Shown one piece after another: positions 10,716 through 21,715 of a stretch of 64,000 bases of DNA. Every line of letters starts with the position of its first letter. The stretch's first letter is position 1. Position numbers and translations under genes: made by a program. Under the pieces are notes generated by a model, which worked only from the letters and a program-made list of their open reading frames with translations, was not told where the DNA came from and did no database searches. Origin of the DNA: Geomonas limicola. GTDB taxonomy: Bacteria; Desulfobacterota; Desulfuromonadia; Geobacterales; Geobacteraceae. Location: the NCBI RefSeq assembly GCF_014193675.1, contig NZ_BLXZ01000002.1:682001-746000 (forward strand). Reading direction: 5' to 3'.

Positions 10716-12540
10716 CGAATTGCTTTATGGAATCTGCGCGAGGTACCACCAAAAAAGTCGAAACGTGAGCATCAAGTCGACGGTTCAGGACTTATTCGGA
10801 TCTACATCCGCTAGGGCTGTCCTCGACCTTCCCAATGGCATCGCAATTTTGAGTGGGCAGCTTCACGTGAAGACGCTGAATACCCCTGAACGGTTAATAG
10901 AAAGGCACACCCTGTTACCGTTATACAAACCTTTTCTGCCTCCAGAGCGCTATTTGAAGATTTTGGAATGGATGAAGGGCGCAGAAAACGGCCGAGGAAT
11001 TCATCAAGCTATCGGAGCCATGGCTAGTGGCATACCGCTTCTTCGGCTGCTGCGGTGGTGCCCTCAATGTCTCCTTGAGGACAGTGAGAAGTGGGGAGTG
11101 CCTTACTGGCACCGAAGTCATCAGGTGATGGCAGTTTCCACCTGCCACCTGCATGGAGTTCCCCTTTGTGAGCAGAGGCCTTATGCGTTGGTAGAGCTGA
11201 ACCAGCATTTCTTCCAGAGCCCTCCATCGCCATCAGTTTCCTCGATTAGGGAGGGTGCGGGACGCGCGGGAGGAACGCCGCACCAGTTCCGGCTGGCACA
11301 GGATGTTGCCTGGCTGCTCAGCAATCCGCATCTGCCGATACTCGGACTGGATAGCCTCCATGATCGGTACCTGTATTTTCTAAGGGAGAGAGGCTTAGCG
11401 TCATATTGGGGACGGGTGGCCCAGCAGGAGCTACGAGAGGCATTCGTTGCTTTCTATGGAGCCGACTTTCTCAGGGAGGCATTTTCCGATTTGGACCTTG
11501 GCAGTGAACAGACCTGGCTTAGTTCCCTAGTCCGAAAGCCTCGGAGGGCAGCGCATCCAGTGCGGCATCTGCTTCTCCTAAACTTCCTGGGCTTGCATCC
11601 TGAGGCATTCTTTGCCGGTGCCACGATCATAAAAGAAAAGCGACCTTTTGGCCACGGACCATGGCCTTGCCTCAACCCTGCCGCGGGTCACTATCTCCAA
11701 CCCGTTGTTTGCGAGTGTAAAATAACAAAACATACCGAGAATGCCCTTCCAATCGGAACCTTCAAGTGCACATGCGGATTCGCTTACGCACGGACAGGGC
11801 CCGATTTGAAGAAGGAGGATAGGTTTTCTCTGGGACGAATTATCGCCTTCGGACCGGTTTGGGAGGCCGAGCTGCAACGACTTGTTACTGAAGGGGAGAC
11901 TAGCTTGAGAGGGATCGCACGGCGGCTTGGTGTCGATCCAGCTACTGTCAAAAAGCACCTCTATATGAAGCGCGTCACGGCGAAAGAACTCACCAACCTC
12001 CCCGACGATCTCGTAAAGGCACGCCGACAGCGATGGCTCGATCTCTGTCGCCATCACCCCGAAGCAGGAAAAAAATTTATCCGGGCACTTGCTCCTGCTG
12101 ATTATACCTGGCTGTATCGCCACGATAGAGAATGGCTTTTAGGTCTCCCCTGTATACCCCCACAAAAATTTCGAAGAGGAAGAGTAGATTGGGAAAATAG
12201 GGACGAGTGTATCTCGTCAGGGATTACGTCAGCTGTTAATCGGCTTAAGGAGCAGGAAGGAAGGCCGGTTCGCATCACCCTCTCGGCTGTCGGAAAAAAG
12301 CTTGGGATTCTGGCAATTGTCCAGAAGAAGCTGGAGAATCTGCCAAGGACGAGAGCTGCTCTTGGCAGCACCATCGAGACCGATATCGACTACGGGATCA
12401 GGCGAGTGCAATATGCGGTGCAGGCGATTAAACAAAGGGGGGACTCACTGGAGACCTGGAGGGTCGCCAGGAAGGCAGGACTCGGCTCGAATTACGATCA
12501 GGCAGTCGCACATGAAATAACCCGTTTGATAGAGGCCTAG
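10684..12540 (+). CDS. tnsD: TnsD/TniQ target-selection protein (likely glmS-specific)
   Basis: 618 aa, longer than Tn7 TnsD (508 aa). The TniQ domain starts at once (FPRPLPDELLYGICARYH) and has its zinc ligands in CPQC (about 126-129), YWHRSHQ and CHLHG. A second Cys cluster (CECK near 343, CTCGF near 363) and a helix-turn-helix-like segment SLRGIARRLGVDPATVKKHL (about 408-428) follow, as in TnsD proteins that read DNA. Since the element sits at the canonical glmS position, this is the most likely attTn7-binding protein (inference). A ribosome site AAGGAG lies inside the end of tnsC. Confidence 0.88.
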   Translation: MIPFFPRPLPDELLYGICARYHQKSRNVSIKSTVQDLFGSTSARAVLDLPNGIAILSGQLHVKTLNTPERLIERHTLLPLYKPFLPPERYLKILEWMKGAENGRGIHQAIGAMASGIPLLRLLRWCPQCLLEDSEKWGVPYWHRSHQVMAVSTCHLHGVPLCEQRPYALVELNQHFFQSPPSPSVSSIREGAGRAGGTPHQFRLAQDVAWLLSNPHLPILGLDSLHDRYLYFLRERGLASYWGRVAQQELREAFVAFYGADFLREAFSDLDLGSEQTWLSSLVRKPRRAAHPVRHLLLLNFLGLHPEAFFAGATIIKEKRPFGHGPWPCLNPAAGHYLQPVVCECKITKHTENALPIGTFKCTCGFAYARTGPDLKKEDRFSLGRIIAFGPVWEAELQRLVTEGETSLRGIARRLGVDPATVKKHLYMKRVTAKELTNLPDDLVKARRQRWLDLCRHHPEAGKKFIRALAPADYTWLYRHDREWLLGLPCIPPQKFRRGRVDWENRDECISSGITSAVNRLKEQEGRPVRITLSAVGKKLGILAIVQKKLENLPRTRAALGSTIETDIDYGIRRVQYAVQAIKQRGDSLETWRVARKAGLGSNYDQAVAHEITRLIEA

Positions 12541-12692
12541 CAGGTCGTTGAAAAACAAATTTCTAGCCCCCAGAGTCGCAAAAAAGGGGTCCTGTTACCA
12601 CTCGTCAGCAATAGAACGCCTGTTAGAGCCCATTTTCGAGAGCCGAGCTTCTCGGCAGTACCACCTCTCAGGTGAATTTCAACGGCCTGCTA
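12538..12692. repeat. 155-bp inverted-repeat unit between tnsD and tniQ2
   Basis: TAGCAGGTCGTTGAAA (12538-12553) is mirrored by TTTCAACGGCCTGCTA (12677-12692) with one mismatch in 16. The left copy includes the tnsD stop codon. TTGAAA-type termini are common in insertion sequences, so this may be a tiny non-autonomous element or a hairpin-forming spacer between two tniQ genes. No target duplication was identified. Confidence 0.5.
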
Positions 12693-12739
12693 GAGGCTTC
12701 CCAGGTAGAGACATAGCTTTCCGAAGTCGCGGAGCAACA

Positions 12740-13924
12740 ATGTTACCGTTTTTCCCACATCCATATCCAAACGAGTTGCTCTATAGCACGATTGCCAGGT
12801 ACCACTTCCGGAGCAAAAATCCAAGCTATAGAGATACGGCCCAGGAATTACTGGGCTCTCCAACTGCGAGCGTTATCGCGCTGCTACCCAGCAACACGGT
12901 ATTTCTGCACTCACAACTGCACCCGAATACCCTGCTGACCCCTGACAAACTGATATTCGAACACACTCTCTTTCCCCTGTACAAGCCTTTCATAGAGAAA
13001 GATCGAGCAGATTCGGCAATCCGGTATATGAAAAGGTCCTCCGTCGGCGATGGCAGGCCACTTACGGGCCTTCTGAGATATTCCCTTAGTGCCGGCCGCT
13101 CATTTAAGTACTGCCCCCAGTGCTTTGCCTCCGACACTAAAACTCACGGCGAGGCTTACTGGCATAGGGACCATCAGCACTTCGGTGTCCTTACCTGTTA
13201 TAAGCATAATTCCCTACTCGTTGACACGGGATTCCCCTTGGCTCCCACTCAGCAAGAACGCATTTTGTATAGGCTTGATAAAGAGTACCCACGCCAAACT
13301 GCCCCACCCAACTTTACTCGCAAGGACATGAGGCATTTGGAGTTTATTGCGAAGTCGGTTCACTGGCTTATGCACAATCCTGCCCCCGATAATGCAATGG
13401 AAATCTTACACAGAAGGTATGAGCAGCTTCTTGTGGAAAGGAAGTTCGCGACTCAATCCGGATTGGTAGCCCACCGTCCCATCAGCAAGGCCTTTGACTC
13501 CTATTATGGCGAAAGGATTTTAGTCGCGATGTCAAGTTCCCTTCCGATGGCAACAGACAAAAACTGGCTGGTGAGGTTGTTTAGGAGACGGGAAAAAGTG
13601 ACGGATCCCATCAGGCACATTCTGGCGATCCGATTCTTGCGTGAAGACATCCCGGGTATCTTTTCCGAGACCAAAGAACAAAATCTGCCTATACCTAGGC
13701 CGCCCCAGGGCGAAGATCACCTAAGACAGAGCCCTAAAGATGAAAACGCCCTTTCGTGCAAGTTCTGTCCCTTTACCATACCTAAGATATTCCGGAACAA
13801 GGCGGGAAAGGTAATAGGTCCGGATAGCGCACACCTTCGAATGTCAGAACATGTGGAAAAGAACCATCCTGAGGAGTACGAAAAACGGAGAAGATTTTGG
13901 GAAGGCTCCCCAGAGCCCTTATAG
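12740..13924 (+). CDS. tniQ: second TniQ-family protein with C-terminal Cys/His finger
   Basis: 394 aa from ATG 12740, which has GGAG five bases before it; the frame is open back to 12548 but that part overlaps the inverted-repeat unit. The first residues (MLPFFPHPYPNELLYSTIARYH) closely match the start of tnsD, so the two are paralogues. TniQ zinc ligands recur in CPQC (about 125), YWHRDHQ and CYKHN. The C-terminus differs: instead of the second cluster and HTH of TnsD it has CKFC (about 340-343) and HLRMSEHVEKNH, resembling a C2H2-type finger. It may direct transposition to a second class of target or assist TnsD; no CRISPR genes accompany it. Confidence 0.85.
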   Translation: MLPFFPHPYPNELLYSTIARYHFRSKNPSYRDTAQELLGSPTASVIALLPSNTVFLHSQLHPNTLLTPDKLIFEHTLFPLYKPFIEKDRADSAIRYMKRSSVGDGRPLTGLLRYSLSAGRSFKYCPQCFASDTKTHGEAYWHRDHQHFGVLTCYKHNSLLVDTGFPLAPTQQERILYRLDKEYPRQTAPPNFTRKDMRHLEFIAKSVHWLMHNPAPDNAMEILHRRYEQLLVERKFATQSGLVAHRPISKAFDSYYGERILVAMSSSLPMATDKNWLVRLFRRREKVTDPIRHILAIRFLREDIPGIFSETKEQNLPIPRPPQGEDHLRQSPKDENALSCKFCPFTIPKIFRNKAGKVIGPDSAHLRMSEHVEKNHPEEYEKRRRFWEGSPEPL

Positions 13925-14224
13925 CAGATCGATGGGACACGGGGGCACCGCGTAATCCTTCACCAGAAGTACCTTCCCTTTGTCCCCCCGGGCATGAACA
14001 TCCCACCAGAGTAGACCTGTGTGCCTACCGAATAATGGAGCGGCATCAGAAAAGACTTTGAAATGACCTCGGCAAGGTGAATTTTGGCGAGTCTGCTTGA
14101 GTCGCCATTCCTCTGGTGACTTCCATGAGTCCCGGGGAGCTTCAGTGTCAAGGTTTTGTAGGTGAAGAGCTCCTGCTTTCCCGCGTTCAACCGCTTCTTG
14201 TTCAGCTTCGGGGGTGGGGAGTTA
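13919..14224 (-). pseudogene. start-less coding remnant, convergent with tniQ2
   Basis: On the minus strand an open frame of ~100 codons runs from just after a TAA (14222-14224) to a TAA at 13919-13921, with segments such as PTPEAEQEAVERGKAG, DSWKSPEEWRLKQTR and HARGDKGKVLLVKDYAV that read like real protein. No ATG, GTG or TTG lies in a suitable place at the beginning, so it looks like the 3' part of a truncated gene. It overlaps the end of tniQ2 by six bases in convergent orientation. I do not recognise the family. Confidence 0.4.
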
Positions 14225-14312
14225 TATTCGGTTGCAACAGTTGATCCTCTCAGTCGAAATCAACCCAAGACGGGATACCGATTCTCACAAATTCGTTCCA
14301 TTGCTCAATATG

Positions 14313-15254
14313 CTAAGCAGCCTGCACAGTTGTCCTGCGTATCCTCGATATATCGCGTAATGGCGGTGCACCAAAGAAGCGATTATATTCGCGGCTGAAC
14401 TGCGAAGGACTCTCATAACCCACATTGAATGCAGCCGTCGCAGCATCCTGATTCTCTCCGAGCATCAGGCGCCTGGCTTCGTGCAGGCGCAACTGTTTCT
14501 GGAACTGCAACGGACTCAGGGCGGTCATGGACCGGAAGTGGTGATGAAAGGTGGAGGCGCTCATACGTGCCTGTGCGGCGAGATCCTCGATACGCAAGGG
14601 CCGTGTAAAGTTTTCCTTTAGCCAATCGATAGCGCGCGCTATCTGCTGACTCTGACTTCCGGTCGAGGCGATCTGGCGCAGGCGCGTGCCTTGATCTCCC
14701 ACAAGTAAACGGTAAATAATCTCCCGTTGTATGTTCGGCGCCAGGATAGGAATATCCTCCTTTTCGTCGAGCAAATCGAGCAAGCGCTGAAAAGCGGCAA
14801 GTAGCGGCAGTGTGACCTCACCTATTGCCATACCGCGGGTTGATTGCTGTGAACGTGGTGCCGGAAGATTGCTGTCCGCCATCAGTTGAGAAACCTCGCG
14901 GTGATCAAACTTCAACCGGAGTCCAAGGTAGGGTCTGTCACGACTCGCTTCGATCACTTGCACCACTGTCGGAAGATGGACGGCAGTGATCAAGTAATGC
15001 AGCGGGTCGTACACATAGCTGTCCTCGCCCAGTTGCACGTGCTTGGCTCCCTGGGTGACCATGCAGATGCTCGGATCGTACAGCCCACTAATCGGTCCGG
15101 TCGGTTCCTCTCGCCGAAACAGTGACAAGCCCGGGATGGCGGTCGTGTGTTGCTCTCCTTTTTCGGTCCATCGGGCAATGCTCGCGTTCAACGTCTCAAT
15201 AGCAGATTCCAACCTTTTATCCTCAACTACCTGTCCAACTCGTTCAATTTGCAT
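14313..15254 (-). CDS. AraC-family regulator, YqhC-like (AraC_N + HTH)
   Basis: 313 aa. The N-terminal ~190 residues (SLFRREEPTGPISGLYDPS, LITAVHLPTVVQV) match the AraC_N domain of YqhC-type regulators; the C-terminal ~100 residues hold two helix-turn-helix units (IEDLAAQARMSASTFHHHF and AATAAFNVGYESPSQFSREY). ATG 15254 is chosen because AGGAGG is five bases upstream; GTG 15260 would overlap that site. YqhC in Escherichia coli activates yqhD and dkgA in response to aldehydes; homologues of both kinds of enzyme are in this cargo. It is divergent from the oxidoreductase at 15465, with a shared 210-base control region containing the motif at 15327-15354. Confidence 0.88.
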   Translation of the reverse strand: MQIERVGQVVEDKRLESAIETLNASIARWTEKGEQHTTAIPGLSLFRREEPTGPISGLYDPSICMVTQGAKHVQLGEDSYVYDPLHYLITAVHLPTVVQVIEASRDRPYLGLRLKFDHREVSQLMADSNLPAPRSQQSTRGMAIGEVTLPLLAAFQRLLDLLDEKEDIPILAPNIQREIIYRLLVGDQGTRLRQIASTGSQSQQIARAIDWLKENFTRPLRIEDLAAQARMSASTFHHHFRSMTALSPLQFQKQLRLHEARRLMLGENQDAATAAFNVGYESPSQFSREYNRFFGAPPLRDISRIRRTTVQAA

Positions 15255-15326
15255 ATGCACCTCCTTTGCGCATACTAGCCACCCCCTCCTCGTATGGCAA
15301 CTATTATCCGGTAAATCGCACTATCA

Positions 15327-15354
15327 GGCAATAAAATGGGAGGATTGGTCTATC
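15327..15354 (+). promoter_or_regulatory. candidate AraC-regulator site, copy 1
   Basis: GGCAA (15327-15331), 11 bases, then GATTGGTCTATC (15343-15354). The same two blocks with the same 11-base spacing recur at 17835-17862 and 26771-26798. Here it lies between araC and the divergent oxidoreductase, as expected for an autoregulated AraC gene. Confidence 0.6.
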
Positions 15355-15464
15355 CGCCATAATTGACTCTGGGGTAGTCTGCATCAATCATCAGGTCCTG
15401 GCGGAGAGGCTCGGTAACTTAGCCGCCTACGGGATTTGTTGCCATTCAAAAATAGGAGGACGCT

Positions 15465-16286
15465 ATGTCTGATGACCCGAGCAGGTCCAATGCAGATCAC
15501 AGTCCCGTCGTGCCTGGGCGCCGCAAATTTCTTATCACGGGATTAGGGGCGGCTGCTGCAACGCTGATGTCGTTTGCGGTTGCCGGCAAGCTGACCCAAC
15601 CGGCAGGTGCGGCAGTCGGTAAAAAACAGGTGCAAGGAGCTGTTGTGACACCGATGCGTATCGGAGTCATCGGTGCAGGCTGGTTGGGGGGGACGGTTGG
15701 CCGGATCTTGGTACAGGCCGGACACGAGGTGCTCTTTTCTTCTCGACATCCAGCGGAACTTATACCCATGGCCCGTGAACTCGGGCCGCGCGCAACTGTT
15801 GGTACCCCGCTTCAGGCCGCTCAGTTCGGAACAGTCCTGATTTTCGCCGTGCCTTACGACGCGTTGCCTCAGCTAGGCCTGGAACTCAAGGAGGCGATGC
15901 GCGGCAAGGTCGTCCTTGACGCCTGCAACCCTGCCCCGGGAAGTGGGAGCGCTTTGGCGCGTGAGGCGGAGGCCAATGGTGTAGCCGAAACATCTGCCAA
16001 ATATTTATCGGGTACTCGCCTGGTGCGCGCCTTCAGCGCCGTTGACGCCTCGGCGGTTGAAGCATCAGCGTCAGGTCCGGGTGGCAAACTTGGCGTTCCG
16101 ATAGCAGGCAACGATGAAAAGGCAGTCCAGGTTGCGGCTCAGCTAGTGCGCGATACCGGCTGCGAGCCGGTCGTGGTAGGCAACGGGACCGAAGCTCGCA
16201 GCTTCCAGCGAGGTGGCCCAGGCTTCCGGGCAAACACTACCGCACCTAAACTCCGTCGCCTGCTCGGCCTGCCCGACAGGAGTTGA
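15465..16286 (+). CDS. Tat-exported NADPH-dependent F420-reductase-like oxidoreductase
   Basis: 273 aa. The N-terminus has a twin-arginine signal (GRRKFLITGLGAAAATLMS, about residues 24-42) ending near AGAA, then a Rossmann fold beginning MRIGVIGAGWLGGTVGRIL with the GxGxxG pattern, and the FSSRHP turn typical of NADP-binding F420H2:NADP oxidoreductase-like proteins (NpdG/ProC-like). Catalysis should be hydride transfer; the partner substrate is unknown, and this organism group is not known to make F420, so another acceptor is likely. A ribosome site AGGAGG lies eight bases before the ATG. The transporter gene follows after two bases. Confidence 0.82.
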   Translation: MSDDPSRSNADHSPVVPGRRKFLITGLGAAAATLMSFAVAGKLTQPAGAAVGKKQVQGAVVTPMRIGVIGAGWLGGTVGRILVQAGHEVLFSSRHPAELIPMARELGPRATVGTPLQAAQFGTVLIFAVPYDALPQLGLELKEAMRGKVVLDACNPAPGSGSALAREAEANGVAETSAKYLSGTRLVRAFSAVDASAVEASASGPGGKLGVPIAGNDEKAVQVAAQLVRDTGCEPVVVGNGTEARSFQRGGPGFRANTTAPKLRRLLGLPDRS

Positions 16287-16288
16287 CT

Positions 16289-17656
16289 ATGACGACGGCA
16301 GTCCGTCCGATAACCAGGGCAGAGAAGGGGAGCCGATTCGCGCAAAAAATCCGCTGGATTATCGATGCTCGTTCTGCTGAAACGAGCGCGCTGGCATGGT
16401 CGTGGCTCTACGTCTTTGCGCTTTTTCTTGCCTATTACGTCCTGCGTCCTATTCGGGATCAGTTGGGAGTGGCGGGTGGTGTCCGTAATCTCCCCTGGCT
16501 CTTCACCGGCACGCTGCTGGCTATGCTCACAGTAAATCCCCTGTTCGCCTGTGCAGTACGGCGCTGGCCGCGTGAGCGCTTCATCGCAATCACCTACCGT
16601 TTCTTCATGCTGAATCTGCTTGTCTTCATGGGCCTTTTGGCGTTGGCCGCGCCAGAGCACCAGGTCTGGGTTGGGCGCGCGTTTTTCATTTGGGCATCGG
16701 TCTTCAATCTCTTTGTCGTCTCAGTCTTCTGGTCGGTCGTCGTGGATGTGTTCGATGCGGAGCAGGGTAAGCGGCTCTTCGGCTTTCTGGCCGCCGGCGC
16801 CACGCTCGGCGGCATCGCGGGATCGGGCCTGACCTCGTGCCTCGTCGCGAAACTGGGACAGAGCTGGCTGCTTATCACCTCCATCATCCTTTTGGAGGTA
16901 GCGGTCTTCGCTGCACGGCGCCTGTCAAGTGTCAGCGATACGTTCGAGCGACCGCTGCGGGAGGCTGATCCACACCAGCCGGTCGGGGGCAACATCTTCG
17001 CGGGGATGGTCCACACCGTCCGCTCCCCGTATCTGCTGGGGATTGCCTGCTTCATCCTGCTGTACACCATCACCTCTACCTTCCTCTATTTCCAGCAGGC
17101 GACCATCGCGGAGGCGGCTTTCCCGAATCAGGCAGCACGCACGGTCTTTTTCGCTGGTATCGACTTCTGGGTAAACGTGCTCACCCTGGTTTTTCAGGTC
17201 TTCCTGACGGGGCGACTTATGGGCCGCCTCGGCGTGCTCGCTACCCTGTGCGCCCTGCCTTTGTTCAGTGTAGCGGGGTTCGCTGCGTTGGCCGTCTCGC
17301 CCGCCGTCGGGGTGTTCGTATGTGTGCAGGTGGTGCGTCGGGTGAGCAACTTTGCGTTGGCCCGGCCGGCGCGCGAGGTTCTCTTCACCCGCCTGTCTCG
17401 CGAAGACCGGTATAAGGCAAAGAGCTTTATCGACACCGTGGTCTACCGCGGCGGGGATCAGGTGGCGAGCGTAGCGTATGCCGGGCTTGCTGAATTAGGG
17501 TTGAGCATGACGGCTATTGCTATCGTAGCCGTGCCGATCTCGACTGTTTGGTTAGGCTTGAGTGTCTGGCTTGGCCGAGGACAAGATGGTCAGGCGGACG
17601 AAGACCACGAGAAAGTCAATCGCGCTTTGATCAAGGAAACCACGGTGCAGGAATAA
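16289..17656 (+). CDS. 12-TM MFS-type transporter resembling NTP/NDP exchangers
   Basis: About 455 aa, with some 11-12 hydrophobic helices. The segments YVLRPIRDQLGV, NLPWLFTGTLLAMLTVNP and FWSVVVDVFDAEQGKRLFGF are those I associate with proteins annotated as Npt1/Npt2-family NTP/NDP antiporters or related MFS members. Free-living bacteria carry distant members whose substrates are not nucleotides as far as known, so I would not infer ATP import. ATG 16289 is chosen over TTG 16283, since AGGAG then has a six-base spacing and the overlap with the upstream gene disappears. It is co-directional and nearly contiguous with the Tat oxidoreductase. Confidence 0.65.
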   Translation: MTTAVRPITRAEKGSRFAQKIRWIIDARSAETSALAWSWLYVFALFLAYYVLRPIRDQLGVAGGVRNLPWLFTGTLLAMLTVNPLFACAVRRWPRERFIAITYRFFMLNLLVFMGLLALAAPEHQVWVGRAFFIWASVFNLFVVSVFWSVVVDVFDAEQGKRLFGFLAAGATLGGIAGSGLTSCLVAKLGQSWLLITSIILLEVAVFAARRLSSVSDTFERPLREADPHQPVGGNIFAGMVHTVRSPYLLGIACFILLYTITSTFLYFQQATIAEAAFPNQAARTVFFAGIDFWVNVLTLVFQVFLTGRLMGRLGVLATLCALPLFSVAGFAALAVSPAVGVFVCVQVVRRVSNFALARPAREVLFTRLSREDRYKAKSFIDTVVYRGGDQVASVAYAGLAELGLSMTAIAIVAVPISTVWLGLSVWLGRGQDGQADEDHEKVNRALIKETTVQE

Positions 17657-17834
17657 CTCACATGAGCACTCCTAATCAACATCTAATCCGGCAATAAACT
17701 CACGCGAGGATTTCGGTGCTATACCTCTTTCGAAGTGGTCGCATGGGTGTTTAACCCTATAAATATGCATAGATATGCCAGAGTCGTGGTGCCGTCGCGT
17801 CGAACCCATGATTTTGCAGGCTTCCGCATGATTA
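17657..17834. other. intergenic region upstream of the first aldo-keto reductase
   Basis: No gene is seen in 17657-17934. A weaker relative of the AraC-site first half (CCGGCAATAAA, 17683-17693) followed by GAGGATTTCGGTGCTATACC-like sequence occurs here with altered spacing, perhaps a decayed copy; the good copy is at 17835-17862. Confidence 0.35.
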
Positions 17835-17862
17835 GGCAAGAATAAAGCAGAATCGATCTACC
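17835..17862 (+). promoter_or_regulatory. candidate AraC-regulator site, copy 2
   Basis: GGCAA (17835-17839), 11 bases, AATCGATCTACC (17851-17862). It ends 72 bases before the ATG of the aldo-keto reductase at 17935, the same distance as copy 3 from its gene. Confidence 0.6.
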
Positions 17863-17922
17863 TGTCATCGGCCATCGTGGCGTATCCTGAGACCATATCG
17901 TAGGGTAATTCAAAAGAGTTGA

Positions 17923-19924
<2,002 letters not shown>

Positions 19925-20006
19925 GTCCAGAGAACGCAAGCGTGCAGGCAAACCTGCTTTATCACGGAATAAAACCGCCAGAAACTGAAGATATAAAGGG
20001 AACACC

Positions 20007-20414
20007 ATGAAAAAAAACGATCTTAGCACCAGCGTGATTTTTCCCGTTGGAGAAAAGTTGGTTAACCCGAATTTCAACGGAACCGTGTGGCTCAACATGC
20101 TGACCCCGTTTGGCTCGGCCCTTCCCATCGGGAATGTGACCTTCGAGCCGGGATGCCGCAACAGCTGGCACACGCATGCAGGTGGCCAGATCCTCCTGGT
20201 GACCGGCGGCAGAGGCTACTATCAGGAATGGGGTAAGCCGGCACAAGAACTTCACGCCGGAGATGTCGTCACCATTGGCGCCGACGTCAAGCATTGGCAT
20301 GGCGCCGCTAAGGACAGCTGGTTTGTGCACCTCGCCATAGAGGTTCACCCAGAAAAAGGTCCGGCAACCTGGCTGGAACCGGTAGCCGATGATGATTACA
20401 ACGCATTGAAATAG
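20007..20414 (+). CDS. cupin-domain protein
   Basis: 135 aa, a single cupin fold. Metal-binding motif 1 is visible as the H-x-H of SWHTHAGGQILLVTGGRG with E/Q-type ligand nearby, and motif 2 as IGADVKHWHGAAKDSWFVH. Proteins of this size and type (next to reductases) are commonly annotated as cupin or carboxymuconolactone-associated proteins with unknown substrate. It lies between a reductase and an MFS transporter in one operon; 14 bases separate it from the latter. Enzyme versus small-molecule-binding role cannot be told from sequence. Confidence 0.88.
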   Translation: MKKNDLSTSVIFPVGEKLVNPNFNGTVWLNMLTPFGSALPIGNVTFEPGCRNSWHTHAGGQILLVTGGRGYYQEWGKPAQELHAGDVVTIGADVKHWHGAAKDSWFVHLAIEVHPEKGPATWLEPVADDDYNALK

Positions 20415-20428
20415 CAGGACAGTAAATA

Positions 20429-21715
20429 ATGAACAAGAGAATAACAACAAGCAGCCTGAGGGGCTCGGATGACGGAGCTTTAATGCCGGCGGCTCCGGGG
20501 TGGCATGTTCTTGCCGTTCTCAGCCTGCTGATGGGGTTCGCCTCGATTTCCACCGATCTTTATCTCCCCGCCATGCCGGTGATGAGTCGTTCTCTGCACG
20601 CGAGCGAGGGCTTGGTCGAGTTGACGATCTCCGGCTACCTTATCGGCTTCAGTTTTGGGCAACTGCTGTGGGGGCCGATCAGTGACCGGTATGGCCGCCG
20701 CCCCTCAGTGGCAATCGGACTGGTGCTTTTCGTGATCGGCTCGGCTGGTTGTGCTCTTTCGGAAAGCGCACTGGTTATGATTGGTTGGCGTGTTGTGCAA
20801 GCTCTTGGTGCCTGCGCCAGTGTTGCCTTGTCACGCGCCATGGTGAGGGATCTTTACGAAGGGGTCCGTGCCGCTCAGATGTTGTCCATACTCATAACGG
20901 TGATGGCGGTCGCTCCGCTCGTCGGGCCGCTGGTGGGCGGGCAAATCGTAGCCCATGCCGGATGGCGGGCCATTTTCTGGACGCTGGTCGGCATCGGTAT
21001 CGTGACCTTCGTTGCACTGTTCACAATTTCTGAAACCTTGCCTGCTGAGCGGCGCAACCACGAACCGCTGGGCGGAGCAATGGCCCGTTACGGCGAACTT
21101 TTACGTGACCGTCGAATTCTGGGCTATTTAGGGACGGGCGGCTTCTTCTATGCCGGCATGTTCGCTTACGTGGCGGGCACGCCATTCACCTATATCACCT
21201 ATTACCATGTGCCAGAACAGCTTTACGGCCTGCTGTTCGGTCTCGGTATCGTCGGCATCATGGGTTCCAATATTCTGAACTCCTACTTGGTTCCGCGGTT
21301 CGGCTATGACCGGATGCTTCTGGCCGGCACGATCATCGCGGCGTTCTCGGCCGTCATGGTGGCGCTGTTCGCCCACTTCGGATGGGGCGGACTTTGGGGG
21401 TTGGTCGTTTCGTTGTTCGTGTTTGTTTCTGCGACCGGCTTCATCGTCGCCAACTCGATCACCGGTGCCTTAAACAACTTTCCGGGACGCGCCGGTGCCG
21501 TGTCCGCGCTCGTCGGTGCGGTTCAGTACGGTAGCGGCATAATCGGCTCCGGAATAGTTGGCATCTTCGCCAACGGGACGCCCTGGCCGATGGGCCTGGT
21601 GATTGCGTTATGCGGGATAGGAAGCTTGCTTTCCATGCGGCTGCTCTACCCGGTCACCGGGCGTGATGATGGAAGGTGCCTACCGGTGCCGCTTGAGGTC
21701 ACGGAGCTGAACTGA
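20429..21715 (+). CDS. Bcr/CflA-type MFS drug exporter
   Basis: 428 aa with 12 predicted transmembrane helices after a ~25-residue polar N-terminus. Family marks are STDLYLPAMPVMSRSL in helix 1 and LLWGPISDRYGRRPSVAIGL (the MFS motif A loop). The family pumps bicyclomycin, chloramphenicol, sulfonamides or cysteine pathway products out with protons. Start ATG overlaps nothing; the stop overlaps the next ATG (TGATG), so translation is coupled to the MBL gene. In this cargo it probably exports a product or inhibitor handled by the reductases (inference). Confidence 0.9.
   Translation: MNKRITTSSLRGSDDGALMPAAPGWHVLAVLSLLMGFASISTDLYLPAMPVMSRSLHASEGLVELTISGYLIGFSFGQLLWGPISDRYGRRPSVAIGLVLFVIGSAGCALSESALVMIGWRVVQALGACASVALSRAMVRDLYEGVRAAQMLSILITVMAVAPLVGPLVGGQIVAHAGWRAIFWTLVGIGIVTFVALFTISETLPAERRNHEPLGGAMARYGELLRDRRILGYLGTGGFFYAGMFAYVAGTPFTYITYYHVPEQLYGLLFGLGIVGIMGSNILNSYLVPRFGYDRMLLAGTIIAAFSAVMVALFAHFGWGGLWGLVVSLFVFVSATGFIVANSITGALNNFPGRAGAVSALVGAVQYGSGIIGSGIVGIFANGTPWPMGLVIALCGIGSLLSMRLLYPVTGRDDGRCLPVPLEVTELN

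Noticed and set aside
12548-12739. extra 64-residue N-terminus of the second TniQ
   Set aside because: Open frame overlaps the inverted-repeat unit, lacks a ribosome site, and the TniQ domain starts exactly at ATG 12740 as in its paralogue.
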